Assembly (NCBI GenBank): GCA_016930085.1
Contig: JAFGHO010000092.1
Coordinates: forward strand, 1-64,000
Length of the DNA: 64,000 nt
Source: Spirochaetales bacterium
Lineage (GTDB): Bacteria > Spirochaetota > Spirochaetia > SZUA-6 > JAFGRV01
Direction: 5' to 3'
Below, in pieces: positions 28,985 through 37,145 of this stretch. Numbering within the stretch: position 1 is the stretch's first letter; each line of letters starts with the position of its first letter. Position numbers and translations under genes: made by a program. The notes under the pieces were generated by a model. That model did not search any database. It was not told where the DNA came from and saw only the letters and a program-made list of their open reading frames with translations.

Positions 28985-29752
28985 TTATTTCACAATAAAT
29001 CCGCCGTCGGCGACAAGACAATGACCGGTCACGAACGAGGACGAATCCGAACACAGCCACAAAACCGCCGACGCTATTTCGTCCGGCCTGCCCATCCGTC
29101 CTATCGGTTCGAGTCCGATAAAGGCTTTTTCCTTTTCAGGGTCCCCGCCGGTCACCCTGTCGATCATCTCCGTGCGTATGACGCCGGGACAGACGGCATT
29201 GATTCTGAGACCGTTCGCCGCGTAATCCAGCGCCGCCGTCTTTGTCAGGCCATTGATGCCGTGTTTTGAAGCCACATACGGGGCGAGGCCGGTGAATCCC
29301 ACCTTCCCCGCGACCGAAGACGTGTTGACGATCGCCCCCTTTCCCCTTTCAAGCATGTGCCTGATCTCGTATTTCATGCTCAGCCAGACACCCTTGAGAT
29401 TGATTGAAATAACCCTGTTCCATTCTTCTTCGCCGTATTCGGCGATCTTTCCCTGTCCGCCTTCTATCCCTGCGTTATTGAACGCGTAATCGACACAACC
29501 GAATCTGTTAATGGTCTCTTCGATCATCTGCCTGACATCGTAGTCCGACGAAACATCGGTCTTGATAAAATACCCCGCACCGGGTTTCCCTTCCATCAAA
29601 AGAAGCGTCTCTTTCGCTTTATCTTCCTGCACGTCGGCGATTGCGACATTGACCCCGTTATCCGCGAAAGCGAGGACCGCCGCCCTGCCGATACCCGCGG
29701 CGCCGCCGGTGACGACGGCCGTTTTCCCCTTTATGTCTTCATATAATGTCAT
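28985..29752 (-). CDS. Short-chain dehydrogenase/reductase (SDR)
   Basis: 255 residues from ATG 29752, eight bases after aaggag; an ATG six bases earlier is too close to that site. Classical SDR: NAD(P)-binding TGGAAGIGRA, NNAG motif (FNNAGIEGG), catalytic Ser in VNTSSVAG and YVASKHG (Tyr-x3-Lys). An Asp after beta2 (IADV) suggests NAD+ preference. The type is like 3-oxoacyl-ACP reductases and glucose dehydrogenases; the substrate is not predictable. Lies 163 bp after the DUF169 gene and directly before the ferredoxin, at the tail of the biosynthetic block. Confidence 0.92.
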   Translation of the reverse strand: MTLYEDIKGKTAVVTGGAAGIGRAAVLAFADNGVNVAIADVQEDKAKETLLLMEGKPGAGYFIKTDVSSDYDVRQMIEETINRFGCVDYAFNNAGIEGGQGKIAEYGEEEWNRVISINLKGVWLSMKYEIRHMLERGKGAIVNTSSVAGKVGFTGLAPYVASKHGINGLTKTAALDYAANGLRINAVCPGVIRTEMIDRVTGGDPEKEKAFIGLEPIGRMGRPDEIASAVLWLCSDSSSFVTGHCLVADGGFIVK

Positions 29753-29921
29753 CTTCATCTCTCCTTTCTTCGTGAAGTGCGCCGGAAGCGCACATATGAA
29801 TAACCGGTTATGATACTATACGAAGGGCAGATGTTCTTGATAATCACGAGGTTCGTTAATTTACTGATGATTATCCCCGGAGGGAACGGGGAAAATACGC
29901 TTTCTCCTCATATCCGGATTC

Positions 29922-30803
29922 TCAATGATGACGATTGAGTCCTTTCGCCCTTCTTCTTACTGCGGGCCAGCCCGGAACCGCTTCCTTGATAATTCCCCCT
30001 TTTATCCTGTCCGAGTAGATGAAACTTCTTTTATAGGCAACGAGTGTTTTTTTAAAGAGTCCGTAGGACATACTCAAGGTCATCTCTCCCGGCGTCATAT
30101 ACGGGCGGGCCGCCGGATCGAATACCCCGATAACGGCGTTTTCCTTGTTTTCCTGTTTGAATTTCATGGGCCAGCTGAATATCGACGCGCATCCGGATGA
30201 AAAAGGAGAACAAACCGCGTCCGCGCGGTCGGTCGTGAACCGCACGAGGCCCACGAGTCCCGCGAGGGCTTCGGCGTTGCAGAAAAAAACGACGATGGCC
30301 GGGTCGACATCCGGCGGAAGGTTGTCCATGGCGTCGAAGACAAGGTATCTCCCCCCCGGCATTAGTCCTTCGAGCAGTTTGGCATGACGTTGGGACGAGG
30401 AGGGTGACGGCGCGAACCGCTCCCCCTTATAGAGCATCGGGAAACCGGTGGACGTAAAAAAGTGATTGAACAACGGAAGTTTTTCCGTATAACCGCTGTA
30501 AAATCGAAAGCCGGGGCAGCCGAAATTATCCTTATCGAAGACCGATGGAATATGGTCCTTCCTCGTTATCGCCAAAAACTGAAACAGACAACGAAAGCGC
30601 TTCCGTTTTTCTTCCATCAGGGAGGCCCCCTTGCCGGCCAGACGAAACAGGTCGCCCGGCCCTTTTATATCGATCGAAAATCCCCCCCGCGGTCCCACGG
30701 AACCTTGCGGTTTCGTATCGGTATAATAGACGGCGAGGGGGTCCGGACAGCAATCGAACACCGACATGAACTCCCTGAACTTCCTGTATATTCCGTGCTT
30801 CAT
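29922..30803 (-). CDS. DUF169 family protein
   Basis: 293 residues from ATG 30803, preceded by aaggcgg; the frame is open upstream but would overlap the carrier-protein gene. Family landmarks: VVFFCNAEALAGLVGLVRF, the Cys motif FSSGCASI and the closing GEMTLSMSYGLFKK. DUF169 (COG2043) has no established function; conserved cysteines suggest redox or metal binding. Ten bases after the carrier-protein stop, so part of the same transcript. Confidence 0.82.
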   Translation of the reverse strand: MKHGIYRKFREFMSVFDCCPDPLAVYYTDTKPQGSVGPRGGFSIDIKGPGDLFRLAGKGASLMEEKRKRFRCLFQFLAITRKDHIPSVFDKDNFGCPGFRFYSGYTEKLPLFNHFFTSTGFPMLYKGERFAPSPSSSQRHAKLLEGLMPGGRYLVFDAMDNLPPDVDPAIVVFFCNAEALAGLVGLVRFTTDRADAVCSPFSSGCASIFSWPMKFKQENKENAVIGVFDPAARPYMTPGEMTLSMSYGLFKKTLVAYKRSFIYSDRIKGGIIKEAVPGWPAVRRRAKGLNRHH

Positions 30804-30813
30804 GCAAACCGCC

Positions 30814-31074
30814 TTACGTTTCCCCTGCGACGACACGGCGGGTTTTTGATTGTATAAATCCCGCAATCGTTCCGACATCCCTGAAATTATCCTCGATGAG
30901 TTCTTCGGGCCTGATGACGATCCCGAAGGCCTTTTCGATGAATGTCATCATCTCGAGAAGTCTCAACGAGGAAACGATCCCCGAATTGTATATCGGCAGG
31001 CGGTCATCGATATCTTTTTCTGGCAGATGTGCCGCTTTTGCTATGAAAGGCACCAGTCGCTCCTGTATGGTCAT
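30814..31074 (-). CDS. Acyl/peptidyl carrier protein (free-standing)
   Basis: 86 residues, a four-helix carrier protein. The 4'-phosphopantetheine site is NSGIVSSLRLLEM, with Ser36 replacing the Ser of the usual DSL motif; the preceding Asp is Ser here. Overlaps the radical SAM gene by ATGA. Its position beside a stand-alone adenylation enzyme and an acyl-CoA-dehydrogenase-like enzyme suggests it carries the aminoacyl thioester those enzymes make and oxidise. Confidence 0.85.
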   Translation of the reverse strand: MTIQERLVPFIAKAAHLPEKDIDDRLPIYNSGIVSSLRLLEMMTFIEKAFGIVIRPEELIEDNFRDVGTIAGFIQSKTRRVVAGET

Positions 31075-32498
31075 GTTTTTACTCCCTGTATGGTTGTTTT
31101 CTTTATCGGAACGCGCGGCATCGTCTTATGGCCGCTGCGGTACCATGAATCGAAGACATGGGCGATATGACGGGCGAAAAACAGGCCGGTCGGGGTGATC
31201 TTCACGATGTCATCCGAAGTAAAACAGAGGAGACCGTCTTTTTCGTATTCACGCAGCTCCTCACACTCACGGGCGAAATATCGGTCGAAATCGATCGAGT
31301 ACATCGCATTGATATGGTTTTTATCGATCTCTCCATCGCTTAATATACTTTTTTGAATAACGCCGTTCCTAATCATATCGTCCGGCGACATCATGTGCGA
31401 CATGTCCGGCCGGAGTGGAAGCCTGCCTTCGTCAATCGCGGTGAAATAGTCTTTGATCGAAGTTGCATTGTGAAAATAACCGTTTCCGGAAAAACTGATG
31501 GCGGAACTGCCGAAACCGATAAAGGCACGCCGGGCGTCCCGGGAATACCCCATGAAATCCTTGACGATTCTTTTTTCACAAGCCGCACGCCAGAGGGGAT
31601 TTTCGGGTTTCACGAAATGGTCGATACCGATTTTCCGGTACCCCGCGGATATCAAAGCCGCTTCACACTCCATGAAGACAAGCACCTTCATAAATGAATT
31701 CGGAACGCCCGATTGAGGTATGAAACGCTGCATCGGGAAAAGCGCCGGATAATGGGCGTACGGAAAGAGCGCGATACGGTCCGGATTCATGTCGATCACC
31801 GTCCGTATCGTCGTTTCGCTTTCGTGCAATCCCTGAAACGGGAGTCCGTAACAAAGATCGATGTGAACCCGCAATCCGGCTTTTTTGGCATTCGTGACGA
31901 TCCGCCGGACCGTTTGTTCGTTACAATCCCTGTTGATCGCACGCTGGATACGGTTGTCGAAATCCTGAATCCCGAAACTGATTTCATTAAAGCCAAGGTC
32001 GCGGAGGAGTTTCAATTTATCGAACGGGAGGTCCGTTTCATCCGGATAGGCCTCGATCGATATCCCACCCCCTCCGGCGTTCTCTACCCGTATATTATCC
32101 GTAATGGCGGTAAAGACATCCTCGATCTGTTTGCAGCCGAGATAGGTGGGGGTTCCCCCTCCCCAATGCATCTCACGGAGTCCGCCGCGGATGACGGATG
32201 AAATAAGGGGAAGTTTTTGCAGCAACTCCTTCTTGATATACCGGATGTAGGTTTCCTTTTTTTCTTCATCCCCGGTCGCTTCCGAATAGCAGCAGCAGTA
32301 ATAGCAGTGTTTTTTACAATAGGGAAAGTGAAAATAAAGGAACGATACGGACTCATCTGAAAACGAACGATAATAGACATCATCATCAGACCTCGACCCC
32401 CAGAAGGCGGTCGTCGGATAGCTGAGATAAAGGGGTATATTCGTTTCATTATATTTTTTGCAGAGATATTCCAATGCCAGAAGATCACGCGTATTCAT
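31071..32498 (-). CDS. HemN-like radical SAM enzyme
   Basis: 475 residues. Cluster motif HFPYCKKHCYYCCC (CX3CX2C plus extra Cys), GGGTPTYL, SIEAYPDETD and the FGIQDFDNRIQRAINR block match the HemN family, and a C-terminal HemN-type domain follows (FIGFGSSAISF). True coproporphyrinogen oxidases belong to haem synthesis, but no haem gene is near. HemN-like proteins in natural-product clusters are class C methyltransferases or cyclopropanases using two SAM molecules, which fits this operon better. Overlaps both neighbours by ATGA. Confidence 0.85.
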   Translation of the reverse strand: MNTRDLLALEYLCKKYNETNIPLYLSYPTTAFWGSRSDDDVYYRSFSDESVSFLYFHFPYCKKHCYYCCCYSEATGDEEKKETYIRYIKKELLQKLPLISSVIRGGLREMHWGGGTPTYLGCKQIEDVFTAITDNIRVENAGGGGISIEAYPDETDLPFDKLKLLRDLGFNEISFGIQDFDNRIQRAINRDCNEQTVRRIVTNAKKAGLRVHIDLCYGLPFQGLHESETTIRTVIDMNPDRIALFPYAHYPALFPMQRFIPQSGVPNSFMKVLVFMECEAALISAGYRKIGIDHFVKPENPLWRAACEKRIVKDFMGYSRDARRAFIGFGSSAISFSGNGYFHNATSIKDYFTAIDEGRLPLRPDMSHMMSPDDMIRNGVIQKSILSDGEIDKNHINAMYSIDFDRYFARECEELREYEKDGLLCFTSDDIVKITPTGLFFARHIAHVFDSWYRSGHKTMPRVPIKKTTIQGVKT

Positions 32499-34171
32499 CG
32501 TGCCGCTCCTGCAGCGTATTCCTCCGCCGTCTGCCGGTTGTTCGCCCGTTCCTGGAGTTTCAGACGGTCCGTTTTTCCGTTTGTATTTTTCGGCATCGAC
32601 CCTAAAACGATTATCTCTTCCGGAATCATGTACCGGGGGATGACACCTGCCAGAAACGATTTCAGTTCGATCGCCCTGATTTCAGCAGTTCCCGTTACCG
32701 TAACGAATGCCGCCAGGTACCCGGCATTGATCCGGTCCGAGTCATATACCGGAACAACGACGGCCTCCCCCACCCGGGCATGTTTGAGAAACGCCGTCTC
32801 CACTTCCTGCAACTCCACGCGAAATCCCGAACATTTGACCATCAGATCCTTCCTGCCGACATACCGGTACTCCCCTTCACCGACAACCCTCACGATGTCC
32901 CCCGTCCGGTAGAACAACGCCCGGTTGTGGCGGGGAAGCGGACTCTCCCTGAAACACGCCTCTGTCCTCACCGGATCCCCGTAATAACCACTGCACACGA
33001 GCGGTCCCCTTACCAGAAGTTCCCCTTCTTCGCCTGGTAAAGCCTCGGTATCGTCAACCTTGACGACGATCGTTTCCGTGCCCCGGCACGCGCTTCCGAT
33101 CGGGACTGGGATATCGGTAACGGAATCCCTGTCACGGACGTGATAAAACGTACAAACATTCGTTTCCGTGGGGCCGTAGAGATTGTAATACTCGGCGCGG
33201 GGAATCAGGCCCATGAGCCGTCTGAGATGCCGTGGCGGGAAGACCTCGCCCGCGAACAATATGTGGGTGAGGCTTTGCATCGAATCCCGGTGAATATTCG
33301 CATAGTGCAGTATCGAAATCCAGACGGAAGGAACCGAATAAAAATAGGTAATCCGGTTTTCTTCGATCCAATCCACAAGAGCACGGGGATTGCCGCTCGC
33401 CGTCTGAGGAAGAATCCTCACGGACGCGCCGCAGGCAAGTGGGACGTAAATATCGAAGACCGAAAGGTCGAAATGCAGCGGCGCTACATTGGAAAACACA
33501 TCACGATTGCCGGGTCTGAAGGTCGAGAGCGCCCAATCGACGAATGCGCGTGCGTTCCGGTGTGAAATGACCACCCCCTTCGGATCTCCGGTCGACCCGG
33601 ATGTATAGAGGATATACGCAGGATCGCCATCCGTGACAGCAGGATCGATATCGATCGCATCCGCGTCCGATCCGTCACAATGATGAAAACACACGAGGCC
33701 GTCGTTTTTTGATACCGCCCGGGGTGTTCCCCCGCCCGCGCCTGCGTCTTTTTCGAGAAGATTATCGACCAGAATGACATGCATTCCGGAAATAAGGCCC
33801 GATTCCACGCCGGAGATCTTTGATACAAAGCCTCCCCATAATCCCGATGTCGTGACGATATACCTCGTCCCGCTTGATGCGATAATATTCTTGATGCGGG
33901 CGGGCGGCGAATAGAACGCATCGAGCGGGATATAGATGCCGCCGGTTTTCAGAACCGCAATCATTGTGACGATAGCCTCAATCGACTTGTCGATGTATAC
34001 TCCCGCGGTACTTCGTGGCCCGAAGCCCAATGCGATCAGCCGGCGTGCGAGGGCGTTGCTTTTCTCCCGTAATACCCGATAGGTGATCTCGATATCGCCG
34101 GCCCCGACGGCAACCGCACCGGGATAACGCCGGGCTGATTTTTCAAAAAGATGATGCAACAGACGATTCAT
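32495..34171 (-). CDS. Stand-alone amino-acid adenylation enzyme (NRPS A-domain type)
   Basis: 558 residues. Adenylation core motifs: ILYTSGSTGDPKGVVISH (A3), FDLSVFDIYVPLACG (A4), NLYGPTETNVCTF (A5), LFYRTGDIVR (A7), and the C-terminal Lys region MPKNTNGKTDRLKLQ (A10). It resembles enzymes that load an amino acid such as L-proline onto a separate carrier protein more than acyl-CoA ligases. The amino acid cannot be read with certainty. Overlaps the dehydrogenase gene upstream and the radical SAM gene downstream by four bases each. Confidence 0.88.
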   Translation of the reverse strand: MNRLLHHLFEKSARRYPGAVAVGAGDIEITYRVLREKSNALARRLIALGFGPRSTAGVYIDKSIEAIVTMIAVLKTGGIYIPLDAFYSPPARIKNIIASSGTRYIVTTSGLWGGFVSKISGVESGLISGMHVILVDNLLEKDAGAGGGTPRAVSKNDGLVCFHHCDGSDADAIDIDPAVTDGDPAYILYTSGSTGDPKGVVISHRNARAFVDWALSTFRPGNRDVFSNVAPLHFDLSVFDIYVPLACGASVRILPQTASGNPRALVDWIEENRITYFYSVPSVWISILHYANIHRDSMQSLTHILFAGEVFPPRHLRRLMGLIPRAEYYNLYGPTETNVCTFYHVRDRDSVTDIPVPIGSACRGTETIVVKVDDTEALPGEEGELLVRGPLVCSGYYGDPVRTEACFRESPLPRHNRALFYRTGDIVRVVGEGEYRYVGRKDLMVKCSGFRVELQEVETAFLKHARVGEAVVVPVYDSDRINAGYLAAFVTVTGTAEIRAIELKSFLAGVIPRYMIPEEIIVLGSMPKNTNGKTDRLKLQERANNRQTAEEYAAGAAR

Positions 34172-35322
34172 GCGTACTCACTCCTTATTTTTTCCGAAAT
34201 TATTCTCCTTTGAATCTCCGATGTCCCGGAATACACGGTCGCCGCGATCGAATCACGCAATTGTTTTTCGACCCTGCTTTCTTTCATGTACCCGTATGCG
34301 CCGAAAATATGCGATGCCGACATACTGTTGGCCACCTTCGATTCGGAAGCGTACAGCTTCACCATCGCGGCGTCCGGGAGATCCGCCTTGCCGCGATCAT
34401 AATCCCAGCACACGCGATAAAGAAGCAGCCGTGCGGTTTCGATCCTCATTTTCATATCCACGAGCCTGTCCGCCACGCTCTCGAACCCGATGATACTTCG
34501 GCCGAATTGTTTGCGCATCGAAGCGTACCCGGCGGTCAGTTCGTATTGCTGTTCCATCGAACCGATATGATAGGCCGCCATAATGACCCGTTCCCACATC
34601 ATACTGTCATTGAATATCTCCATTCCCATACGTTCCCTCCCCAGAAGACCGTTTTCATCAACCGCACACTCATCCAGAACAATCTCACTCAGGGGAGCCG
34701 TACGCAATCCCATTTTTTTGAACACCTGCCCCACGCGTAATCCCGGGTTATCCGTTCCCACGATAAACGCCGAAACGTCGAGCATCTTCATTCCCTGCGG
34801 ATGTTTCGCGTATATGACAAGCAGGTTCGCGACGGGACCATTCGTAACGAATATCTTTGTTCCCTCAAGCCGGTACCCGCCGGCCGTTTTTTTCACCGTT
34901 GTTCGCATTGACGACACGTCCGATCCTGCTTCCGCTTCGGTGATACCATTGCCCCCGATATACTCCCCGCTGCAAAGCTTCGGAAGGAATCGCCGCTTCT
35001 GTTCCTCCGTTCCGAAACGGAAAACGGGGACAACGCATGTAAGCATGTGGGCGCAGAGTGAAAAAACAAGTCCCTCGTCGTGACAGCCATACCCGAACGC
35101 CCGAATCGCCATTGCGGTCGAAAGCATATCAAGGCCGATACCGCCGTATTCCTCGGGGATGGGCAATCCCGGCAGACCGAACTCGCCGCACGCCTTCCAT
35201 TTTTCCGAGGGGAAAACCGAGGTTTCATCATCTTCATGGACATGATGGTTCAGCCGTTTGCCGCAAAGCGTGAGGATTGCCTGCCGTATTTCATCCTGTT
35301 CTTCCGTTATCGTAAAATCCAT
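34168..35322 (-). CDS. Acyl-CoA-dehydrogenase-like flavoenzyme (aminoacyl-carrier-protein dehydrogenase type)
   Basis: 384 residues from ATG 35322, with aaagggg upstream. Flavoprotein landmarks: GLVFSLCAHMLTCVVP, NGITEAEAGSDVSS, KIFVTNGPVANLLVI, RKQFGRSIIGFESV and ATVYSGTSEIQRRII. The pattern of residues around CAHML, NGITEAEAGSD and MWERVIMAA resembles prolyl-carrier-protein dehydrogenases (PltE/RedW type) that convert prolyl to pyrrolyl thioesters, as much as fatty acyl-CoA dehydrogenases. Next to a stand-alone adenylation enzyme and carrier protein, oxidation of a carrier-bound aminoacyl group is the favoured role; this is inference. Confidence 0.85.
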   Translation of the reverse strand: MDFTITEEQDEIRQAILTLCGKRLNHHVHEDDETSVFPSEKWKACGEFGLPGLPIPEEYGGIGLDMLSTAMAIRAFGYGCHDEGLVFSLCAHMLTCVVPVFRFGTEEQKRRFLPKLCSGEYIGGNGITEAEAGSDVSSMRTTVKKTAGGYRLEGTKIFVTNGPVANLLVIYAKHPQGMKMLDVSAFIVGTDNPGLRVGQVFKKMGLRTAPLSEIVLDECAVDENGLLGRERMGMEIFNDSMMWERVIMAAYHIGSMEQQYELTAGYASMRKQFGRSIIGFESVADRLVDMKMRIETARLLLYRVCWDYDRGKADLPDAAMVKLYASESKVANSMSASHIFGAYGYMKESRVEKQLRDSIAATVYSGTSEIQRRIISEKIRSEYA

Positions 35323-35400
35323 TCCGTTGTCCCCTTTCATACATTCCGTATCTATCGATCCATGACGCTCCATAGCCGAATCCAAAAACGATCCGCCGTA

Positions 35401-37110
35401 TTAACCGACGCCGGCGATCGGGATATCGTTAAAAAGCAGACGGTTCCGCACGGGAATCCCGATTACGGCCCATTCGGCGAGTACGTTTTTGCGTACCTTT
35501 CCCGACATCAGTACCGGAAATTGCGAAACAAAATAAACTTCATCGGGTATTTTGTAATTGGCGATTTTGCCACGGCAGAAAGCCTTCACTTCCCCCGGCG
35601 TCATGCCGAAGTGCGGGTCCGGTATGACAAACGCGACAATGCGTTCCCCTAAAATATCGTCCGGCCTTCCGACCACTGCGGCGTCCTCGATACCCCGGCA
35701 GGATAAAAGGCACTCCTCGACGTCGATGGGATACACATTGAAGCCGCCCCTGATTACCATATCCTTGCACCTGCCGACGATTTTAATGTTGATCCCGTCG
35801 TCGTGGTAGCATGCGAGATCACCCGTGTACAGCCACCCGCCGTCGTCGATGACTTCCGCGGTTTTCGCCCCGTTTTTATAATAGCCCGCCATCAGGTATC
35901 CCCGTACCGCGAGTTCACCTACTCCGCCCTTCCCTACTTCCCGCCTGTTTTCATCCACTATCTTCACCTCCACACCCGGTATCGGCCTGCCGACCGTGTT
36001 CAAGCGGATCTCCTCATCGTCGTCCGGCCGTGTCGCGGTGACGACGCCGGTCGCCTCTATCAGGCCGTACGCGTTGAGAAGCGGGCACCCCACGGCTTCC
36101 CGTATTCGGGAAGCAAGGTGAGAAGAACAGAGAGAACCCGAGACGACGACTTTTCTCAGGTGAGAGAAATCGATATGGCGGAACGCCGACAGGGACACAA
36201 GAATGGCCCACATTGTCGGTTGCGTATGAAACGCGGTCACTTCTTTCCGGGCCAGATGCTCGAGGATATCATTCGGGTTGAAACGGGATATCCATTTCAT
36301 CGTCACGCCGGCGACAAGATCGATCAACACGGCGAGAAATCCCTGAGCAGCATAAAGGGGCGCGACGGAAAAAGCGACTTCGTCTTCGACCTCCCAAAGC
36401 GCAGCCGTATAACAGGACGTCAGCACCAAATTCTTGTGCGGAATCATCACACCTTTCGGTGTTCCGGTCGTCCCCGATGTATATGCCAAAAGCGCGATAT
36501 CGTCGGGGTCGACGGCCTCTTCCCCGTCTTCGGACACCCGGCCGTCGTCTCCTGCCGTCAAATCGCCGTCTTCGATTGTCAAATCGCCGTCTTCGATTGT
36601 CAAATCAACGTCTTCGATTGTCAAATCGCCGTATTCGGTTTCGGATTCCCGAATCAACCTGTAAAACGGCACACTTCCCGGCAGGGTACCCAGACCCAGA
36701 CATACGGTGACATGGATGCGCGGCGATGATTCCGTTATCCCGGCCAGGATATCGTTATAATCGAATGTTCCGACCCTGTCCTGATAGACAATTGCGACCG
36801 CGTCCGAATCGTCAATGACGGATCTCAGTTCATCGAGTTCATAACGGGTACTCAAGGGAACCGCCCATGCGCCGATCATAAACAACGCGAAATAGACATA
36901 CATGTATTCGAGGCAATTGGGAAGCAGTATGGCGACTTTATCATGCTTCTTTATACCGAGACGCCGCAGCGAACGCGACAACCTGTTCGAATGCGCATGA
37001 AGTTCCCGGTAGGTGATTCGTTTTTCGCAGAATATGATCGCCGGTTTATCCGCATATTTTTTCGCGACGGACGAAAGCACACAGTCCAATGTCGGTGTTT
37101 CAAACATCAT
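35401..37110 (-). CDS. AMP-dependent acyl-CoA synthetase/ligase
   Basis: 569 residues. Core motifs: LLAYTSGTTGTPKGVMIPH, NAYGLIEATGVV, WLYTGDLACYHDDG, VIRGGFNVYPIDVEE and the catalytic Lys region PVLMSGKVRKNVL. It activates a carboxylic acid (fatty or aromatic) to a CoA or carrier-protein thioester. Unusual is an acidic heptapeptide repeat, DLTIEDG-like, inserted about residue 158-185 just before the ATP-binding loop. Lies 35 bp after the unknown 349-residue protein and 78 bp before the dehydrogenase gene. Confidence 0.9.
   Translation of the reverse strand: MMFETPTLDCVLSSVAKKYADKPAIIFCEKRITYRELHAHSNRLSRSLRRLGIKKHDKVAILLPNCLEYMYVYFALFMIGAWAVPLSTRYELDELRSVIDDSDAVAIVYQDRVGTFDYNDILAGITESSPRIHVTVCLGLGTLPGSVPFYRLIRESETEYGDLTIEDVDLTIEDGDLTIEDGDLTAGDDGRVSEDGEEAVDPDDIALLAYTSGTTGTPKGVMIPHKNLVLTSCYTAALWEVEDEVAFSVAPLYAAQGFLAVLIDLVAGVTMKWISRFNPNDILEHLARKEVTAFHTQPTMWAILVSLSAFRHIDFSHLRKVVVSGSLCSSHLASRIREAVGCPLLNAYGLIEATGVVTATRPDDDEEIRLNTVGRPIPGVEVKIVDENRREVGKGGVGELAVRGYLMAGYYKNGAKTAEVIDDGGWLYTGDLACYHDDGINIKIVGRCKDMVIRGGFNVYPIDVEECLLSCRGIEDAAVVGRPDDILGERIVAFVIPDPHFGMTPGEVKAFCRGKIANYKIPDEVYFVSQFPVLMSGKVRKNVLAEWAVIGIPVRNRLLFNDIPIAGVG
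36557..36640 (-). repeat. Four-copy 21-bp in-frame tandem repeat inside the acyl-CoA ligase
   Basis: Four units of 21 bases (plus-strand unit begins gtcaaatcgccgtcttcgat) differing by one to three bases; they encode heptapeptides such as DLTIEDG. The array sits in a surface insertion of the ligase and keeps the frame whatever its copy number. Confidence 0.92.
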
Positions 37111-37145
37111 AATCTTCTCCTCGCCTCTTGTTGTGATCGATCCCC

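Noticed and set aside
31071-32498. Annotation as haem-biosynthetic HemN
   Set aside because: Family motifs fit, but there is no haem gene nearby and the gene is embedded in a carrier-protein operon, so a tailoring role is preferred.
35803-36729. 308-codon plus-strand frame
   Set aside because: Antisense shadow of the acyl-CoA ligase, whose motifs are complete; its repeats are the complement of the 21-bp array.
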